From an uncultured Lewinella sp. (GTDB lineage Bacteria; Bacteroidota; Bacteroidia; Chitinophagales; Saprospiraceae): a stretch of 54,799 bases of DNA. Positions 9,569 to 18,910 of the stretch are shown here, one piece after another. The position numbers and the translations under genes are program-made. Location of the stretch: NCBI GenBank assembly GCA_913057785.1, contig CAJXPD010000028.1, positions 1 to 54,799 of the forward strand. Reading direction: 5' to 3'. Below the pieces are notes generated by a model. That model ran no database searches. It had not been told where the DNA came from and worked only from the letters and a program-made list of their open reading frames with translations. How positions within the stretch are numbered: position 1 is the stretch's first letter; each line of letters starts with the position of its first letter.

Positions 9569-9974
9569 GATTAGAAGTGAAAAGGGAGAGCTTTTAGCCG
9601 TGCATATCCCAGCTCAAGCTTCCAGAGCAACGGAGGGGAGTCAATTCTATTCAGCGGATGAAGATTTTATTCAGTTGGCTACTCATCGATATTCTGCGGG
9701 CAAAGAGTTCGTTGCACATCAACACCACGCGGTAGAGCGCCAAGCGACACTGACCCAGGAGGTCTTAATCCTACAAGAGGGCGCTATGCAAGCCGCCATC
9801 TTCGATCTTGAAAAGAAAATGGTGGCCTCATTTACTATGGAAAAAGGCGACGTGATCATGTTGCTCAAGGGTGGCCATGGCTTTACCGTACTTTCAGATG
9901 ACACACAATTTCTAGAAGTGAAGAATGGCCCATACTTAGGGGCAGAAGTAGATCGATTTAGATTATTCCAATAA
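9561..9974 (+). CDS. Small cupin-fold protein, sugar locus
   Basis: A 137-residue single-domain protein with cupin spacing of metal ligands: His53 with His55/His56 in the FVAHQHHAVER segment, Glu67 in TQEVLILQEG, and His106 in LLKGGHGF. Small cupins in polysaccharide loci are often sugar epimerases, isomerases or regulators of unknown substrate. It overlaps the end of the reductase gene and precedes an aminotransferase, so it likely takes part in making the same nucleotide sugar. I do not recognise a specific characterised homologue. Confidence 0.75.
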   Translation: MPEIRSEKGELLAVHIPAQASRATEGSQFYSADEDFIQLATHRYSAGKEFVAHQHHAVERQATLTQEVLILQEGAMQAAIFDLEKKMVASFTMEKGDVIMLLKGGHGFTVLSDDTQFLEVKNGPYLGAEVDRFRLFQ

Positions 9975-9989
9975 AGAATAGAACAAGAC

Positions 9990-11177
9990 ATGAACATGAC
10001 CATCAACTCAGCTGAACTCGCCATCAACGGAGGAAAGGCTGTGGCAGAGGATCGAATATTGATCCACCTTCCCACCATTGCGGAAGAAGATATACAGGCA
10101 GTTACGGATGCTATGCGCACCACTTTTGTGAGTGGAGATGGACCTGCTTGTAGAGAATTTGAAAAGCAATTAGCCGAATACCTAGGGGTCAAATTTGCTC
10201 TGTTTCTGAATTCTGCTACTACCGCCTTAGACCTTGCCTTTATGGTGAAAGATTTTCCGGCGGGAAGTGAAGTGATCGTTCCAAACTTTACCTATACGAG
10301 TACCGCATTGGGACCGATCTTGAATAACTTGAAGATCGTTTTAGCAGACGTCCGTGCAGATAATGGGAATCTCGACGTCAGCAAGTTGGAGTCATATATT
10401 ACGGAAAAAACAGTAGCTGTTATGCCCATCGATTATGCCGGAAATCCTGCGGAGATGGATGAAATTAACGCTATTGCTAAAAAATACAATCTGTACGTAG
10501 TACAGGATACGGCACAGTCCATCGGTTCGAAATACAAAGGTAAATACACAGGGAATCACGCTGATGTAGGTACCTTCTCTTTCCATGGAACCAAAAACAT
10601 GAGTACCGGTGAAGGAGGAGCATTCGTGACCAATAATGAAGAAATTGCGGATCGCGTGAAGATCATGCGAGAAAAGGGAACTGATAAGTACTCCTTCCTT
10701 ACAGATAATGTAACTAGAGGATATTATCAGTATGTAGCTAAGGGGAGTAGTTATGTTCAATCGAACATCAATGGCGCTATGGGAATTACCCAGTTGGCAC
10801 GCTTGGAGTCCATGAATGCCCAACGCCGAGCCATTGCAGAATTCTACCTTGCCGAGCTACAAGGAATTGATGGTTTGGATTTCATTAAGATTACGGAGGG
10901 AGCAGAGCACAATTGGCATTTGTTTGGCCTGCTAGTTCCACCGACGAAGCGTTTCTGGATTATGGATGCGCTACGAGCAGAAGGAATAATGGCCAACGTG
11001 CATTATACGCCTTTGCACAGAAACTCCTACTATCAACATCTTGGAACGGATGCGGATTTCCCTGGAAGTATGGCTTTCTATAACCGCCTGTTGCGCATAC
11101 CGATTTATCCTTCTCTTAGTAAAGGGGATCAGGAGAAAGTGGTAATGGCCGTACAAAAAGTCTTTGCTGCACTGTAA
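9990..11177 (+). CDS. DegT/DnrJ/EryC1/StrS sugar aminotransferase
   Basis: PLP-dependent aminotransferase of 395 residues acting on keto-sugar nucleotides. Visible features: NSATTALDLAF (74-84) for phosphate binding, Asp173 in VVQDTAQSIG that contacts the pyridine nitrogen, and Lys202 in the SFHGTKNMSTGEGG block as Schiff-base lysine. Because this lysine is present and not histidine, it should be a transaminase and not a ColD-type dehydratase. With gmd upstream, a GDP-perosamine-synthase-like reaction is a reasonable inference, unproven. The first ATG at 9990 and a second at 9996 are both possible starts. Confidence 0.9.
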   Translation: MNMTINSAELAINGGKAVAEDRILIHLPTIAEEDIQAVTDAMRTTFVSGDGPACREFEKQLAEYLGVKFALFLNSATTALDLAFMVKDFPAGSEVIVPNFTYTSTALGPILNNLKIVLADVRADNGNLDVSKLESYITEKTVAVMPIDYAGNPAEMDEINAIAKKYNLYVVQDTAQSIGSKYKGKYTGNHADVGTFSFHGTKNMSTGEGGAFVTNNEEIADRVKIMREKGTDKYSFLTDNVTRGYYQYVAKGSSYVQSNINGAMGITQLARLESMNAQRRAIAEFYLAELQGIDGLDFIKITEGAEHNWHLFGLLVPPTKRFWIMDALRAEGIMANVHYTPLHRNSYYQHLGTDADFPGSMAFYNRLLRIPIYPSLSKGDQEKVVMAVQKVFAAL

Positions 11178-11178
11178 G

Positions 11179-12372
11179 ATGAAAAGAATACTTGTATTTG
11201 GAGCGGGGCACAACCAAACACTGCTAATCAAGGCATGTAAGGAATTGGGCTATCATACGATCGTTACTGATCCCAATGAAAACGCCCCGGGAAAAGAGTT
11301 GGCAGATCATTTTGTTGTTTTGCCACCGAAAGATTTCGAGGCCCACGGTCAGCTCATAGAACAGGAAGGCGTTCAAGGGATCGTAACCTGCCAAATGGAG
11401 AATCCTTTACCTCTTATGGCTCGCTTGGCCGCGAAATATAATTTACTGTTTCCCACTGTAGACGTCATCCAACGAGCCAGAAATAAATACTTGATGAAGA
11501 AAGCCTTTCTGGAGGCCAGGGTGCCTTGTGCACAAGGACAGATCATTGAGAACCAGGAAGAATTACAGCAACTTGATTTCGCACAATGGCAGTTTCCTTT
11601 AATCATCAAGCCTGTAGACAGCTATTCTAGTCGCGGAGTCTATAAAGTTAACTCCGAGAAAGAATTGCACAGCCGATACCCTGAAGCTTTACGCTATTCG
11701 TCTACGGGCCAGGTATTGCTGGAGGAATTCCTGGAAGGGCCAGAAGTAAGCGTGGAGGCGGTGACTTTCCAAGGCAAGACCTATGTCATCCAAATCACAG
11801 ATAAGGTCATCACGCCTTATCCCAATACGGTAGAACTAGCTCATTATCAACCCAGTCAGCTCTCAGCGCTTGAACTGAATCAGATCGGAGAAGTGGTAGA
11901 AGCTGCCATTGAGGCGCTCGGCATCGATTTTTCCGGATCTCATGCAGAGCTAAAGTTAACCCCGCAAGGACCGAAGATGATTGAAATTGGTGCTCGCCTG
12001 GGAGGAGATTACATCTCTTCTTACTTAACAACTTTATCTACTGGCGTAGATATGAATCGTGCTATTGCACAGATTGCAATGGGGGAGGAGCCAGATGTTA
12101 ATTCTACCCTCCGGCAGTTTTCGGGCATTCAATATGTCAATTGGCCAGCAGGCCGAAAAGTTAAGGCAGTTGCTGCATTGGAACCCTTTTTACAAAACCC
12201 CAAGGTGGCATTTGCAAATATTATGGTAGCTCCGGGCGACATCTTACCCGCCATTACCGAAAGTACCAATCGGCACGCCTTCTTCATCACCAGTGCCGAA
12301 ACACAAGCTGAGCTCAACCAAAACGTGCAAGAATTGGTTGCAGACCTCTCTACATTTATCACATTAGATTGA
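11179..12372 (+). CDS. ATP-grasp carboxylate-amine ligase
   Basis: An ATP-grasp enzyme of about 397 residues in the PurK / L-amino-acid-ligase branch (ATP-grasp_4). It has an N-terminal preATP-grasp domain (RILVFGAGHNQTLLIKA), the phosphate-binding loop PVDSYSSRGVYKV near residue 147, and the metal-binding end EIGARLGGDYISS near 270. The family activates a carboxylate as acyl-phosphate and joins it to an amine. Its place next to a sugar aminotransferase suggests it attaches an amino acid or another acid to an amino sugar; this is inference. An earlier in-frame ATG at 11164 lies inside the preceding gene; ATG 11179, one base past that gene's stop, gives the canonical N-terminus. Confidence 0.85.
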   Translation: MKRILVFGAGHNQTLLIKACKELGYHTIVTDPNENAPGKELADHFVVLPPKDFEAHGQLIEQEGVQGIVTCQMENPLPLMARLAAKYNLLFPTVDVIQRARNKYLMKKAFLEARVPCAQGQIIENQEELQQLDFAQWQFPLIIKPVDSYSSRGVYKVNSEKELHSRYPEALRYSSTGQVLLEEFLEGPEVSVEAVTFQGKTYVIQITDKVITPYPNTVELAHYQPSQLSALELNQIGEVVEAAIEALGIDFSGSHAELKLTPQGPKMIEIGARLGGDYISSYLTTLSTGVDMNRAIAQIAMGEEPDVNSTLRQFSGIQYVNWPAGRKVKAVAALEPFLQNPKVAFANIMVAPGDILPAITESTNRHAFFITSAETQAELNQNVQELVADLSTFITLD

Positions 12373-12382
12373 GTAACTCACG

Positions 12383-13452
12383 ATGAAAGTTCTTTTATTT
12401 ATACCAGAGCGCTACGGTTTTTTCCATTCCTATAAAGAGATTTTTGAATACATGGGGGCAGAAGTCCATTCAATCGACTTCTACCATAAAGTAAAGTCTT
12501 GGGAGAAAAATGTAAACGTGCAGATGTTTAGGCTTCCCAACAAGTTTCGATTGAAGTGGGAAGGATATTATATGGGCAAGATCAATGCCTACTACCGGGA
12601 GAAATTTGATGCTTTAAGACCAGATGTTGTCTTCATTTATAACAATGAGCTATTGCTACCTGAAACACTAGCTTATTTCAAGAGCAAAGGCACGAAAATT
12701 GGGTTTTTCTTAGGGGACAGTCCATTCTACACCCTACAAATCGTCATTATCTCCAGTTACTGGACTATGCAGATACGATTACGACCACCGATTCTTTCTG
12801 GATTCATCAATTTAGCAAGATGGGCCTCAAGAATTTACACATGACCTATCCTTGTGTGCCATCTCATCAGCATTTCCCTGTGGAGCTGACTAAAGAGGAA
12901 TATGAAGAATTGAAGACAGAAATCTTATACGTAGGCATGTCTTATACTGATAGTTGGGGATATAAAAAGGCAAAATTTCTGAACTACTTCACCGATTTTG
13001 ACCTCCATATTCACGGCAATGACGACTGGGAAAGATGGTTCAAGGATTTCCCGGCATTACAAGCCCATTACCGAGAGCGCAAGGAGTATATTTCGACTGA
13101 GAAGATGAACAAGATGTACAATGCCACCAAGATCATTCCTATAGACGGAAATCCAGGCCTTCTCCATGCTGCACATTGGCGTTTGATGGAGGTGCTAGGC
13201 TCAGGAACATTGCCTTTAATGGAGTGGCAAAATGGATTAGCTGAGATTTTTCCAGAGGGAAGCGACCTTCCAGCCGTACACTCTTACGATGATATCAAGG
13301 AAATGACCAGATTTTATCTGGATAATGAGGATAAGAGAGTGGAAAAAGTCGAATGGATGCGTAACTTCGTTTTGGAAAAGTACTCCAAAGAAAACAACGC
13401 AGATTTGTTAATCAATGCCTTAGATTTGCGGGTGAGCGTCCCCCAAGCGTAA
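12383..13452 (+). pseudogene. CgeB-like glycosyltransferase broken by a one-base frameshift
   Basis: Two overlapping frames make one protein. Frame one runs from ATG 12383 to the GDSPFYT segment; the second continues from about 12735 as PTNRHYLQLLDYADTITTTD and on to the stop at 13452. Adding one C to the CCC run at 12732-12734 would restore a single uninterrupted frame of about 357 residues. The protein resembles CgeB-like glycosyltransferases: an N-terminal Rossmann half and a C-terminal donor-binding half (NATKIIPIDGNPGLLHAAHW, then MEVLGSGTLPLME). The shift is either a recent inactivating mutation or a base-calling error. The codons on both sides look under normal selection, so any loss is recent. 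Confidence 0.8.
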
Positions 13453-13461
13453 ACGAACAAG

Positions 13462-14847
13462 ATGTTGCAGAGAATCCTCCTATTTCTGGGCTTAATTGTT
13501 GGCACAGTAATTACCACTTACTATGCCGGTGGCTTGATCGCAGGGCTGTATTATTTAGGCATCCTATACGCCTACTTCCGTTCCACGGACGAAGCCATGT
13601 GGTTAGCCTTTTTCTTGGTAACTGCTGATAATTTCATTGGTTTTTTTGGGCCATATCATTGTACACTTGGTATTCTGCCAGGCCTCCCAGCCATTGAAAT
13701 CAGTCAGATGTATGTGCTTTTATCTATTGTAAAGGCCGTCAATAAAGGGCGAGTCTTTCTGCCATACTATCGAGATATGCTGGTGGTCTTACTGGTTTAC
13801 CTGATTTTCTTGGTAGCCCAAGGAATCGCCATAGGTCTGGACCTACAGTTCAATATTATTTTCAGAATAGTTAAGGAATGCCTACCTCTATTCCTCATGT
13901 ATTCTCTGCCAAGGCTGATGGATAAGGATGAGGATTTTGAGCGGTTTTTTAACTATTTGTTCCCGATTATCTTTACCGCATTTTTGTCACAGGTATTTAC
14001 CATTACCATGGATTTAACCCCTTCCGAATATTTGGGAGGAACAAAACCGGATAAATTTGCCCCTAAGGTATCAGACGGACGTACCTATCGCGGAATCTTC
14101 AGTTCTGCATCCCTACTAATAACCATGTTGGGTGCACTTTACCTGCTAGCTAGAAAGGACCGCAAAACCAGTACATTGTACCTATACACGGTCATTGCGG
14201 CGAACTTCTTATCCGTCTTTCTATCCGCCACTAGAGGATGGGTTCTCAGCTTTGGTTTCATGATTTTCCTTTTCATGATCTTCGTGCTCAAGTTTGATCT
14301 CAGAAAGTTCTTCATCCTTGGCATGACCTCCATTGTGCTATTCATGGGGCTTAGTACCTTGCCTATAGTCGGGACGCAAATCAATAATGCGGTCAAGAGA
14401 CTTTCCACTATATCAGCCCTTGCCGATGGTGATCCGACGGCCGGCGGTACACTTATCCGCCTTAGCGAACGAAGCCCGAGAGTGATGCGTAAATTTTACG
14501 AGTCGCCGCTAACTGGATGGGGGTTTTCGAATACCTTTATGAAGTATTCTGATCTTCACGTAGGCAACCAGAATATATTGATGCATTCAGGAGTCATCGG
14601 ATTCTTCTTAATGTTCCTTTTCTTCTTCTATTTTAATTGGAAGCAGTTTATTGCTAGTGTTTCACTGCCAGAGAAGCATGCACTCAAGTCAGCTCCTTTG
14701 GCACTCATTATCTTTTTCCTCGGTTGGTTTGTCATCCATTCTTCATCTGCTCAATATTTCGGCTATTATTTAGCACCCACAGATGGCATTTTGGTGGGCT
14801 CATTTGTCAGTTTGGGCGGGAAGTTATATGATACCATAAGTTCCTGA
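13462..14847 (+). CDS. O-antigen polymerase/ligase-like membrane protein (Wzy)
   Basis: Polytopic protein of 461 residues with roughly 10-12 hydrophobic segments and a long periplasmic loop between the later helices. The Wzy_C-type signature is present: SATRGWVLSF in a membrane segment near 255, then a loop with ESPLTGWGFSNTF and GNQNILMHSGVIGFF near 350-385, matching the NPLxGxGxG...HN pattern of O-antigen polymerases and ligases. As the only such protein here, and with a Wzx flippase and Wza/Wzc proteins present, it is most likely the Wzy polymerase that links repeat units in the periplasm. Starts nine bases after the broken glycosyltransferase. Confidence 0.85.
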   Translation: MLQRILLFLGLIVGTVITTYYAGGLIAGLYYLGILYAYFRSTDEAMWLAFFLVTADNFIGFFGPYHCTLGILPGLPAIEISQMYVLLSIVKAVNKGRVFLPYYRDMLVVLLVYLIFLVAQGIAIGLDLQFNIIFRIVKECLPLFLMYSLPRLMDKDEDFERFFNYLFPIIFTAFLSQVFTITMDLTPSEYLGGTKPDKFAPKVSDGRTYRGIFSSASLLITMLGALYLLARKDRKTSTLYLYTVIAANFLSVFLSATRGWVLSFGFMIFLFMIFVLKFDLRKFFILGMTSIVLFMGLSTLPIVGTQINNAVKRLSTISALADGDPTAGGTLIRLSERSPRVMRKFYESPLTGWGFSNTFMKYSDLHVGNQNILMHSGVIGFFLMFLFFFYFNWKQFIASVSLPEKHALKSAPLALIIFFLGWFVIHSSSAQYFGYYLAPTDGILVGSFVSLGGKLYDTISS

Positions 14848-14878
14848 GGCCAACCAAAGACCTTTTAATTTTACTTTG

Positions 14879-16642
14879 ATGTATTTCTTTTTGACACTGG
14901 ACTTAGATTCTATACAAGATATAGGCTTAACCTTCATTGAGGAAGAACAGGATTGGCAGGCTATCCAGCCTAATCAACTATATATTGAGCAGGGCAAGCA
15001 GTTCCTCTTTCAGGAAAAAATAGGGCAGGGCAGAATGATTCTGCTGGGAGACCCAGTTTTCCCGAAAGAGGATTTGAATTGGTCAAGCCTAATTACAGCT
15101 GATCAGAAGCCAGATCAAAGTAGTTTGTTTCAACAAATTCGGGGACATTACTACTACTTCTACCTTAGCCCGCAGGCCGTATATGTCGGTTCTTCTTTGT
15201 CAGGAATCTTTCCCGTTTGCTACCATGCGGAAGGGACCAAGGTTTCGGTTGCCTCCAAAGCCAGTGCAATAGCTGAAAAGCTTCCTGGGGTAAGTCCTAG
15301 TCGAATCAATCTATTGGAACGCCTGCTGTTTAATTTTCCTCTACTTAATTCTACTTGGTGGGAAGATATCCATGTAGTACCAGCGGATAGATTCTTGGCA
15401 GTAGAGAAAGGCAAAGTAGAGTTGGCCGGGGCATTTGAAATCGCGGACTATTTCGGTGAACCCATATACAAAACCAGAAGAAGCTTAGGGAAATTGATTT
15501 CTGCTTTTCAGTCCGAAATGGAATTGTTTTTCCCAGATGAGCCTTTCTCGATTTCATTCACCGGAGGCTTTGATAGCCGTACTATTGTGGCAGCAGCGAG
15601 GAATGCTGGGGCAGATTTTGGGACTTATAGCTTTGGGAGACCTAGCTCTTCTGATATTTACTTTCCGATTCGTCAAAGTAAAGCCTTAGGCATCCCCTAT
15701 ACCCCCATATACCTAAACGAACAATACTTGCAAGAACATTCTTTAGCAGGTTCCTATACTTTTTTACAGCGTTCAGATTACAACGGCAACTTTGGCCGTC
15801 CACATTATACTTACGCTGCGCAACAGCTTTCCCAAGCATCTAATTTCATCCTGACTGGCAACTTCGGATCAGAATTGTTTCGTGCACTTCATGAACCGGG
15901 TGTAATGATCAGTCAATCTTTGATTGACCTGTTTACCGCAGAAGATGATAGCTGGAAAGATAAACTTGTACAAGCTACGAACGCCTGGGATGGAGAATAT
16001 TTTAAGAGAGAAATAGATCAATTAATTGCCCAGATTGAAGAATACCTCTCCGTTTCTAAGGGACTTAGCCTGAACCATCGCTTTTATCGTTTTGTAATTA
16101 ACGACCTATTCCGCAAATACTTTGGCCCTGAACTTCAGATGCAGAGTCAATATCTCAACAATAGAACTCCGTATTTAAGTTTGCCGTGGTTAATGGGGTT
16201 AAACCAAACGATTTGGTCCGGGGTACATGCTCGACTCTTTGAGAAAAACATCAATAAGCGTATGAAGGGGCAGATCTTTTACTCCTCCTTTCTTAAGCGA
16301 GTCAATAAAGAGATGTACCATATGCAAACCAATAAATCTTATTCCGCAGCTGATGTACTCGAATTTTGGCGACTTCCGATCTTGGTAGGGAAAGTAGTTG
16401 TTAATAGATATTTGAAGGCAGCAGAGGACAACGAAAACGCGAGCCAAGACTTTCTAAAGATGCACTTCAAACAGATTCAATCTCAGTGGGAAGAGGAACA
16501 GTTTCCCGCGTTCCTTTCATCGCTATTGAAGCAGTCCCAAATGGAAATACCCGCAGGGAAACGGATGGATTATTGGAATAAAGTGCACAGTATTACCGAG
16601 GGGCTAAATAATAGCCTAAAGCTCGCATTAACAACCAGTTAA
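14879..16642 (+). CDS. Asparagine-synthase-like ATP-dependent ligase
   Basis: A 587-residue protein with an asparagine synthetase-type C-terminal domain. The ATP pyrophosphatase loop reads FTGGFDSR near residue 227 (the SGGxDS motif with Thr for Ser). The N-terminal half resembles the class II amidotransferase layout, but starts Met-Tyr, without the catalytic Cys2, so it cannot use glutamine in the usual way and may take a free amine as nucleophile. The frame also has a TTG at 14876; the following ATG is preferred. Relatives without Cys2 occur in antibiotic and EPS pathways and form amide bonds. In this locus it would fit amidation of a uronic acid or acylation of an amino sugar. Confidence 0.82.
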   Translation: MYFFLTLDLDSIQDIGLTFIEEEQDWQAIQPNQLYIEQGKQFLFQEKIGQGRMILLGDPVFPKEDLNWSSLITADQKPDQSSLFQQIRGHYYYFYLSPQAVYVGSSLSGIFPVCYHAEGTKVSVASKASAIAEKLPGVSPSRINLLERLLFNFPLLNSTWWEDIHVVPADRFLAVEKGKVELAGAFEIADYFGEPIYKTRRSLGKLISAFQSEMELFFPDEPFSISFTGGFDSRTIVAAARNAGADFGTYSFGRPSSSDIYFPIRQSKALGIPYTPIYLNEQYLQEHSLAGSYTFLQRSDYNGNFGRPHYTYAAQQLSQASNFILTGNFGSELFRALHEPGVMISQSLIDLFTAEDDSWKDKLVQATNAWDGEYFKREIDQLIAQIEEYLSVSKGLSLNHRFYRFVINDLFRKYFGPELQMQSQYLNNRTPYLSLPWLMGLNQTIWSGVHARLFEKNINKRMKGQIFYSSFLKRVNKEMYHMQTNKSYSAADVLEFWRLPILVGKVVVNRYLKAAEDNENASQDFLKMHFKQIQSQWEEEQFPAFLSSLLKQSQMEIPAGKRMDYWNKVHSITEGLNNSLKLALTTS

Positions 16643-16669
16643 TAATCTATCTTTTAGACCTATTTCATT

Positions 16670-17731
16670 GTGTTAACGAGTAGACCGATTCATTATATTG
16701 TTTGGCGCTTTACCTTGGGTGGAGCGGAACTTGTAGTACAACAATATGCCAAAGCCTTCGGTGAGCAGCAGGACTTGTTTGCCTACAGCATCCGCAGGCC
16801 CACTCATGATATATTTGAGGGAATGCGGATCGAAACGGAAGTTGGAGAGGATAGTAATTGGCGATGCTACTGGTTGTATTTCCAGTATTGCCGCAGGTAT
16901 CGAGATGATATTTTTCATTTGAATAACCCAGGACCAATAATCACCTTTCTGACCTTGTTGGCTGGTGTAAGAAACCCCATTTGTCACTTACATGGGACCA
17001 TTTATTGGCATACCAATTTGCAGAAGCGATTCAGAAAGTTCTTCTGGAATATGGTTTCGTGGTTTAAGGTGAAATACTTGGCGGTTTCGAAGCATGCGGC
17101 CCAGATGTTCACCAAAAATGTCTTGCCTCAACAACCGAGTATCATCTACAACGGCATCCAAACAGATACTTTTTTGGCGAAAAGCCACCGTAGGGTAACC
17201 CTAAACAAGATCGGCTATGCTGGACGACTTTACGAGGGTAAAAATGTGGACCTGATCATAAAATTGTTCGAAGAAGTAGCGGAGGATTATCCACAACTTG
17301 AACTACATATTGCGGGTGATGGTCCGCTTCGTTCTCAATTAGAACAGCAAGCCGAGCAAACAGGCTTTGCCGATCGGATAAAGTTTCTTGGATTTATCTC
17401 GGATATGCCATCTTTCTATTCTTCAATTGATGCTTTTATTTTCTTAAGTGCTTATGAATCTTTTGGTAATGTTCTAGTAGAAGCTTTGCTCACTGGGGCA
17501 CCTGTATTGACTAGTGAAGTTCCCGTCTTTAAAGAAATCTATGGGGAGGAAAAGGACTTCGTCTTGGGAGACTTCAGGGACTATAAGACGATTTCTGAAA
17601 ACTTCAAGGATCGCTTAACTAATTATTCGGTACTAGCCGAAAAAGGATATGCGATGATTGAAACCATTCAGGAGCAATTCAGTATAGAAAAACATCTGTC
17701 TCAAGTTAAAAAAGTCTATGAACACTATTAA
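16670..17731 (+). CDS. Family 4 glycosyltransferase
   Basis: GT-B fold glycosyltransferase of 353 residues, retaining type. It shows the N-terminal GGAELVVQQYAKAF motif, the central GYAGRLYEGKNVDLII start of the donor-binding domain (about 180), the IAGDGPLRSQL strand-turn, and the family's EX7E-type motif ESFGNVLVE near 270. It should transfer a sugar from a nucleotide donor to the lipid-linked unit. The start codon is GTG at 16670; no ATG lies near the expected N-terminus. The last 14 bases overlap the next gene, a deacetylase, suggesting coupled translation. Confidence 0.92.
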   Translation: MLTSRPIHYIVWRFTLGGAELVVQQYAKAFGEQQDLFAYSIRRPTHDIFEGMRIETEVGEDSNWRCYWLYFQYCRRYRDDIFHLNNPGPIITFLTLLAGVRNPICHLHGTIYWHTNLQKRFRKFFWNMVSWFKVKYLAVSKHAAQMFTKNVLPQQPSIIYNGIQTDTFLAKSHRRVTLNKIGYAGRLYEGKNVDLIIKLFEEVAEDYPQLELHIAGDGPLRSQLEQQAEQTGFADRIKFLGFISDMPSFYSSIDAFIFLSAYESFGNVLVEALLTGAPVLTSEVPVFKEIYGEEKDFVLGDFRDYKTISENFKDRLTNYSVLAEKGYAMIETIQEQFSIEKHLSQVKKVYEHY

Positions 17732-18884
17732 TCCTCCGGTCATCTACTACCACTCTATTGCTCCAGATCTATTTGAAGGCTGGGTTCTAGATTGGCTGAC
17801 AATGAAGCTTCGATTTTTTGAAGATCAGATGGCCTACCTGCAACAACACAATTACCAATCTATATTTTTAGATGAATGGCTATCCTACCGTCAAGGGAAG
17901 AAGGCTGTGCAGGGACAGGAGGTTTGCTTGACTATAGACGATGGTTTATTGGATAACTGGGTATATGCTTATCCGATGGCCAAAAAATACGGTCAAAAAC
18001 TTACGATGTTTGTTTCACCGGAATGTGTTGATCCTCGTGATATTGTTCGTCCGAACCTGGATGATGTTTGGTCTGGTGAAATTGAAGAAAAGGAATTGGG
18101 AGCTCGTGGATATATGTCCTGGAATGAGATCAAATTGATGCAGGAATCCGGCTTCGTCGATATCCAGTGCCACACCATGACACATGCTAAGTATGTGAAA
18201 TCCTCAAAGCTTGCTGGGTATTATTATGGTGGTTACAAAGGATTGCATCCCATCTTAAATGCCAATCCATCCATGCGTCCCTATTACATGGCTGACGCTG
18301 ACTTTGAATCCCGCTTACCTTTAGGAACCCCTTTATTCGAAGAGACGTCATCAGTGGTGACTAAACGTCATTTTATTAACCCTGACTACGTACAAGAGGT
18401 GATCACTTTGGCCAAAAATTATGATTTTACGGATATTGGACAACGTGTAGTTTTTGAAAAGCAGGCACAAAAAATTCACAAAGCTTATTCAGATATCGAT
18501 AATCTATTGGCATTTGTAGAAGAAGATGATGAGTTCCAACGGAGGTTAAGCTATGAAATCGTGATGTCGAAGGAATTGATTGAGGAGAAATTAGAAAAGC
18601 CAGTTCAGTTTATGTGTTGGCCACATGGGGACAACTCACATGAAGCCCATAAGATGGCTAAAGAAAATGGCTATCTAGCCACTACTTCTGGTAAAATGTA
18701 TTCAGAGGAAAATAAAGAAGATCGCATTCCGCGATTCGGTGCAAGTACCTTCCGCAATAATTTGTGGTTAAGCCGCCAGAAATTCAACTACAAAATTTGC
18801 AGCCACTTTCATAAACAACCTTACTATACGGTCTGGTTGGCAAATGAACTCAAGAATAAGGTGCTGAACAAATCGCCGTACTAG
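17718..18884 (+). CDS. Polysaccharide deacetylase family protein
   Basis: NodB-fold (carbohydrate esterase 4-like) protein of 388 residues. The catalytic base/metal motif TIDDG (Asp74, Asp75) and the metal-binding HTMTHAKY (His-x3-His, about 155-159) are intact, and a late FMCWPHGDN motif corresponds to the family's arginine/proline loop. No signal peptide is visible, so it may act on lipid-linked or nucleotide-linked sugar inside the cell. The middle holds an insertion (about 165-270) not seen in short family members. It sits between a GT4 gene (overlapping) and an ATP-grasp gene, an arrangement that would let it free an amino group for re-acylation. Confidence 0.88.
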   Translation: MNTINPPVIYYHSIAPDLFEGWVLDWLTMKLRFFEDQMAYLQQHNYQSIFLDEWLSYRQGKKAVQGQEVCLTIDDGLLDNWVYAYPMAKKYGQKLTMFVSPECVDPRDIVRPNLDDVWSGEIEEKELGARGYMSWNEIKLMQESGFVDIQCHTMTHAKYVKSSKLAGYYYGGYKGLHPILNANPSMRPYYMADADFESRLPLGTPLFEETSSVVTKRHFINPDYVQEVITLAKNYDFTDIGQRVVFEKQAQKIHKAYSDIDNLLAFVEEDDEFQRRLSYEIVMSKELIEEKLEKPVQFMCWPHGDNSHEAHKMAKENGYLATTSGKMYSEENKEDRIPRFGASTFRNNLWLSRQKFNYKICSHFHKQPYYTVWLANELKNKVLNKSPY

Positions 18885-18910
18885 TCGGAGCCCAAAAACA
18901 GGAACAACAC

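Noticed and set aside
11164..11178. Upstream ATG start for the first ATP-grasp gene
   Set aside because: It lies inside the end of the aminotransferase gene and adds five residues ahead of the canonical KRILVFGAG start.
12725..12740. Programmed frameshift in the CgeB-like gene
   Set aside because: The site ACACCCTACAAA is not a recognised slippery heptamer, and I see no strong downstream stem; a lost C explains it more simply.
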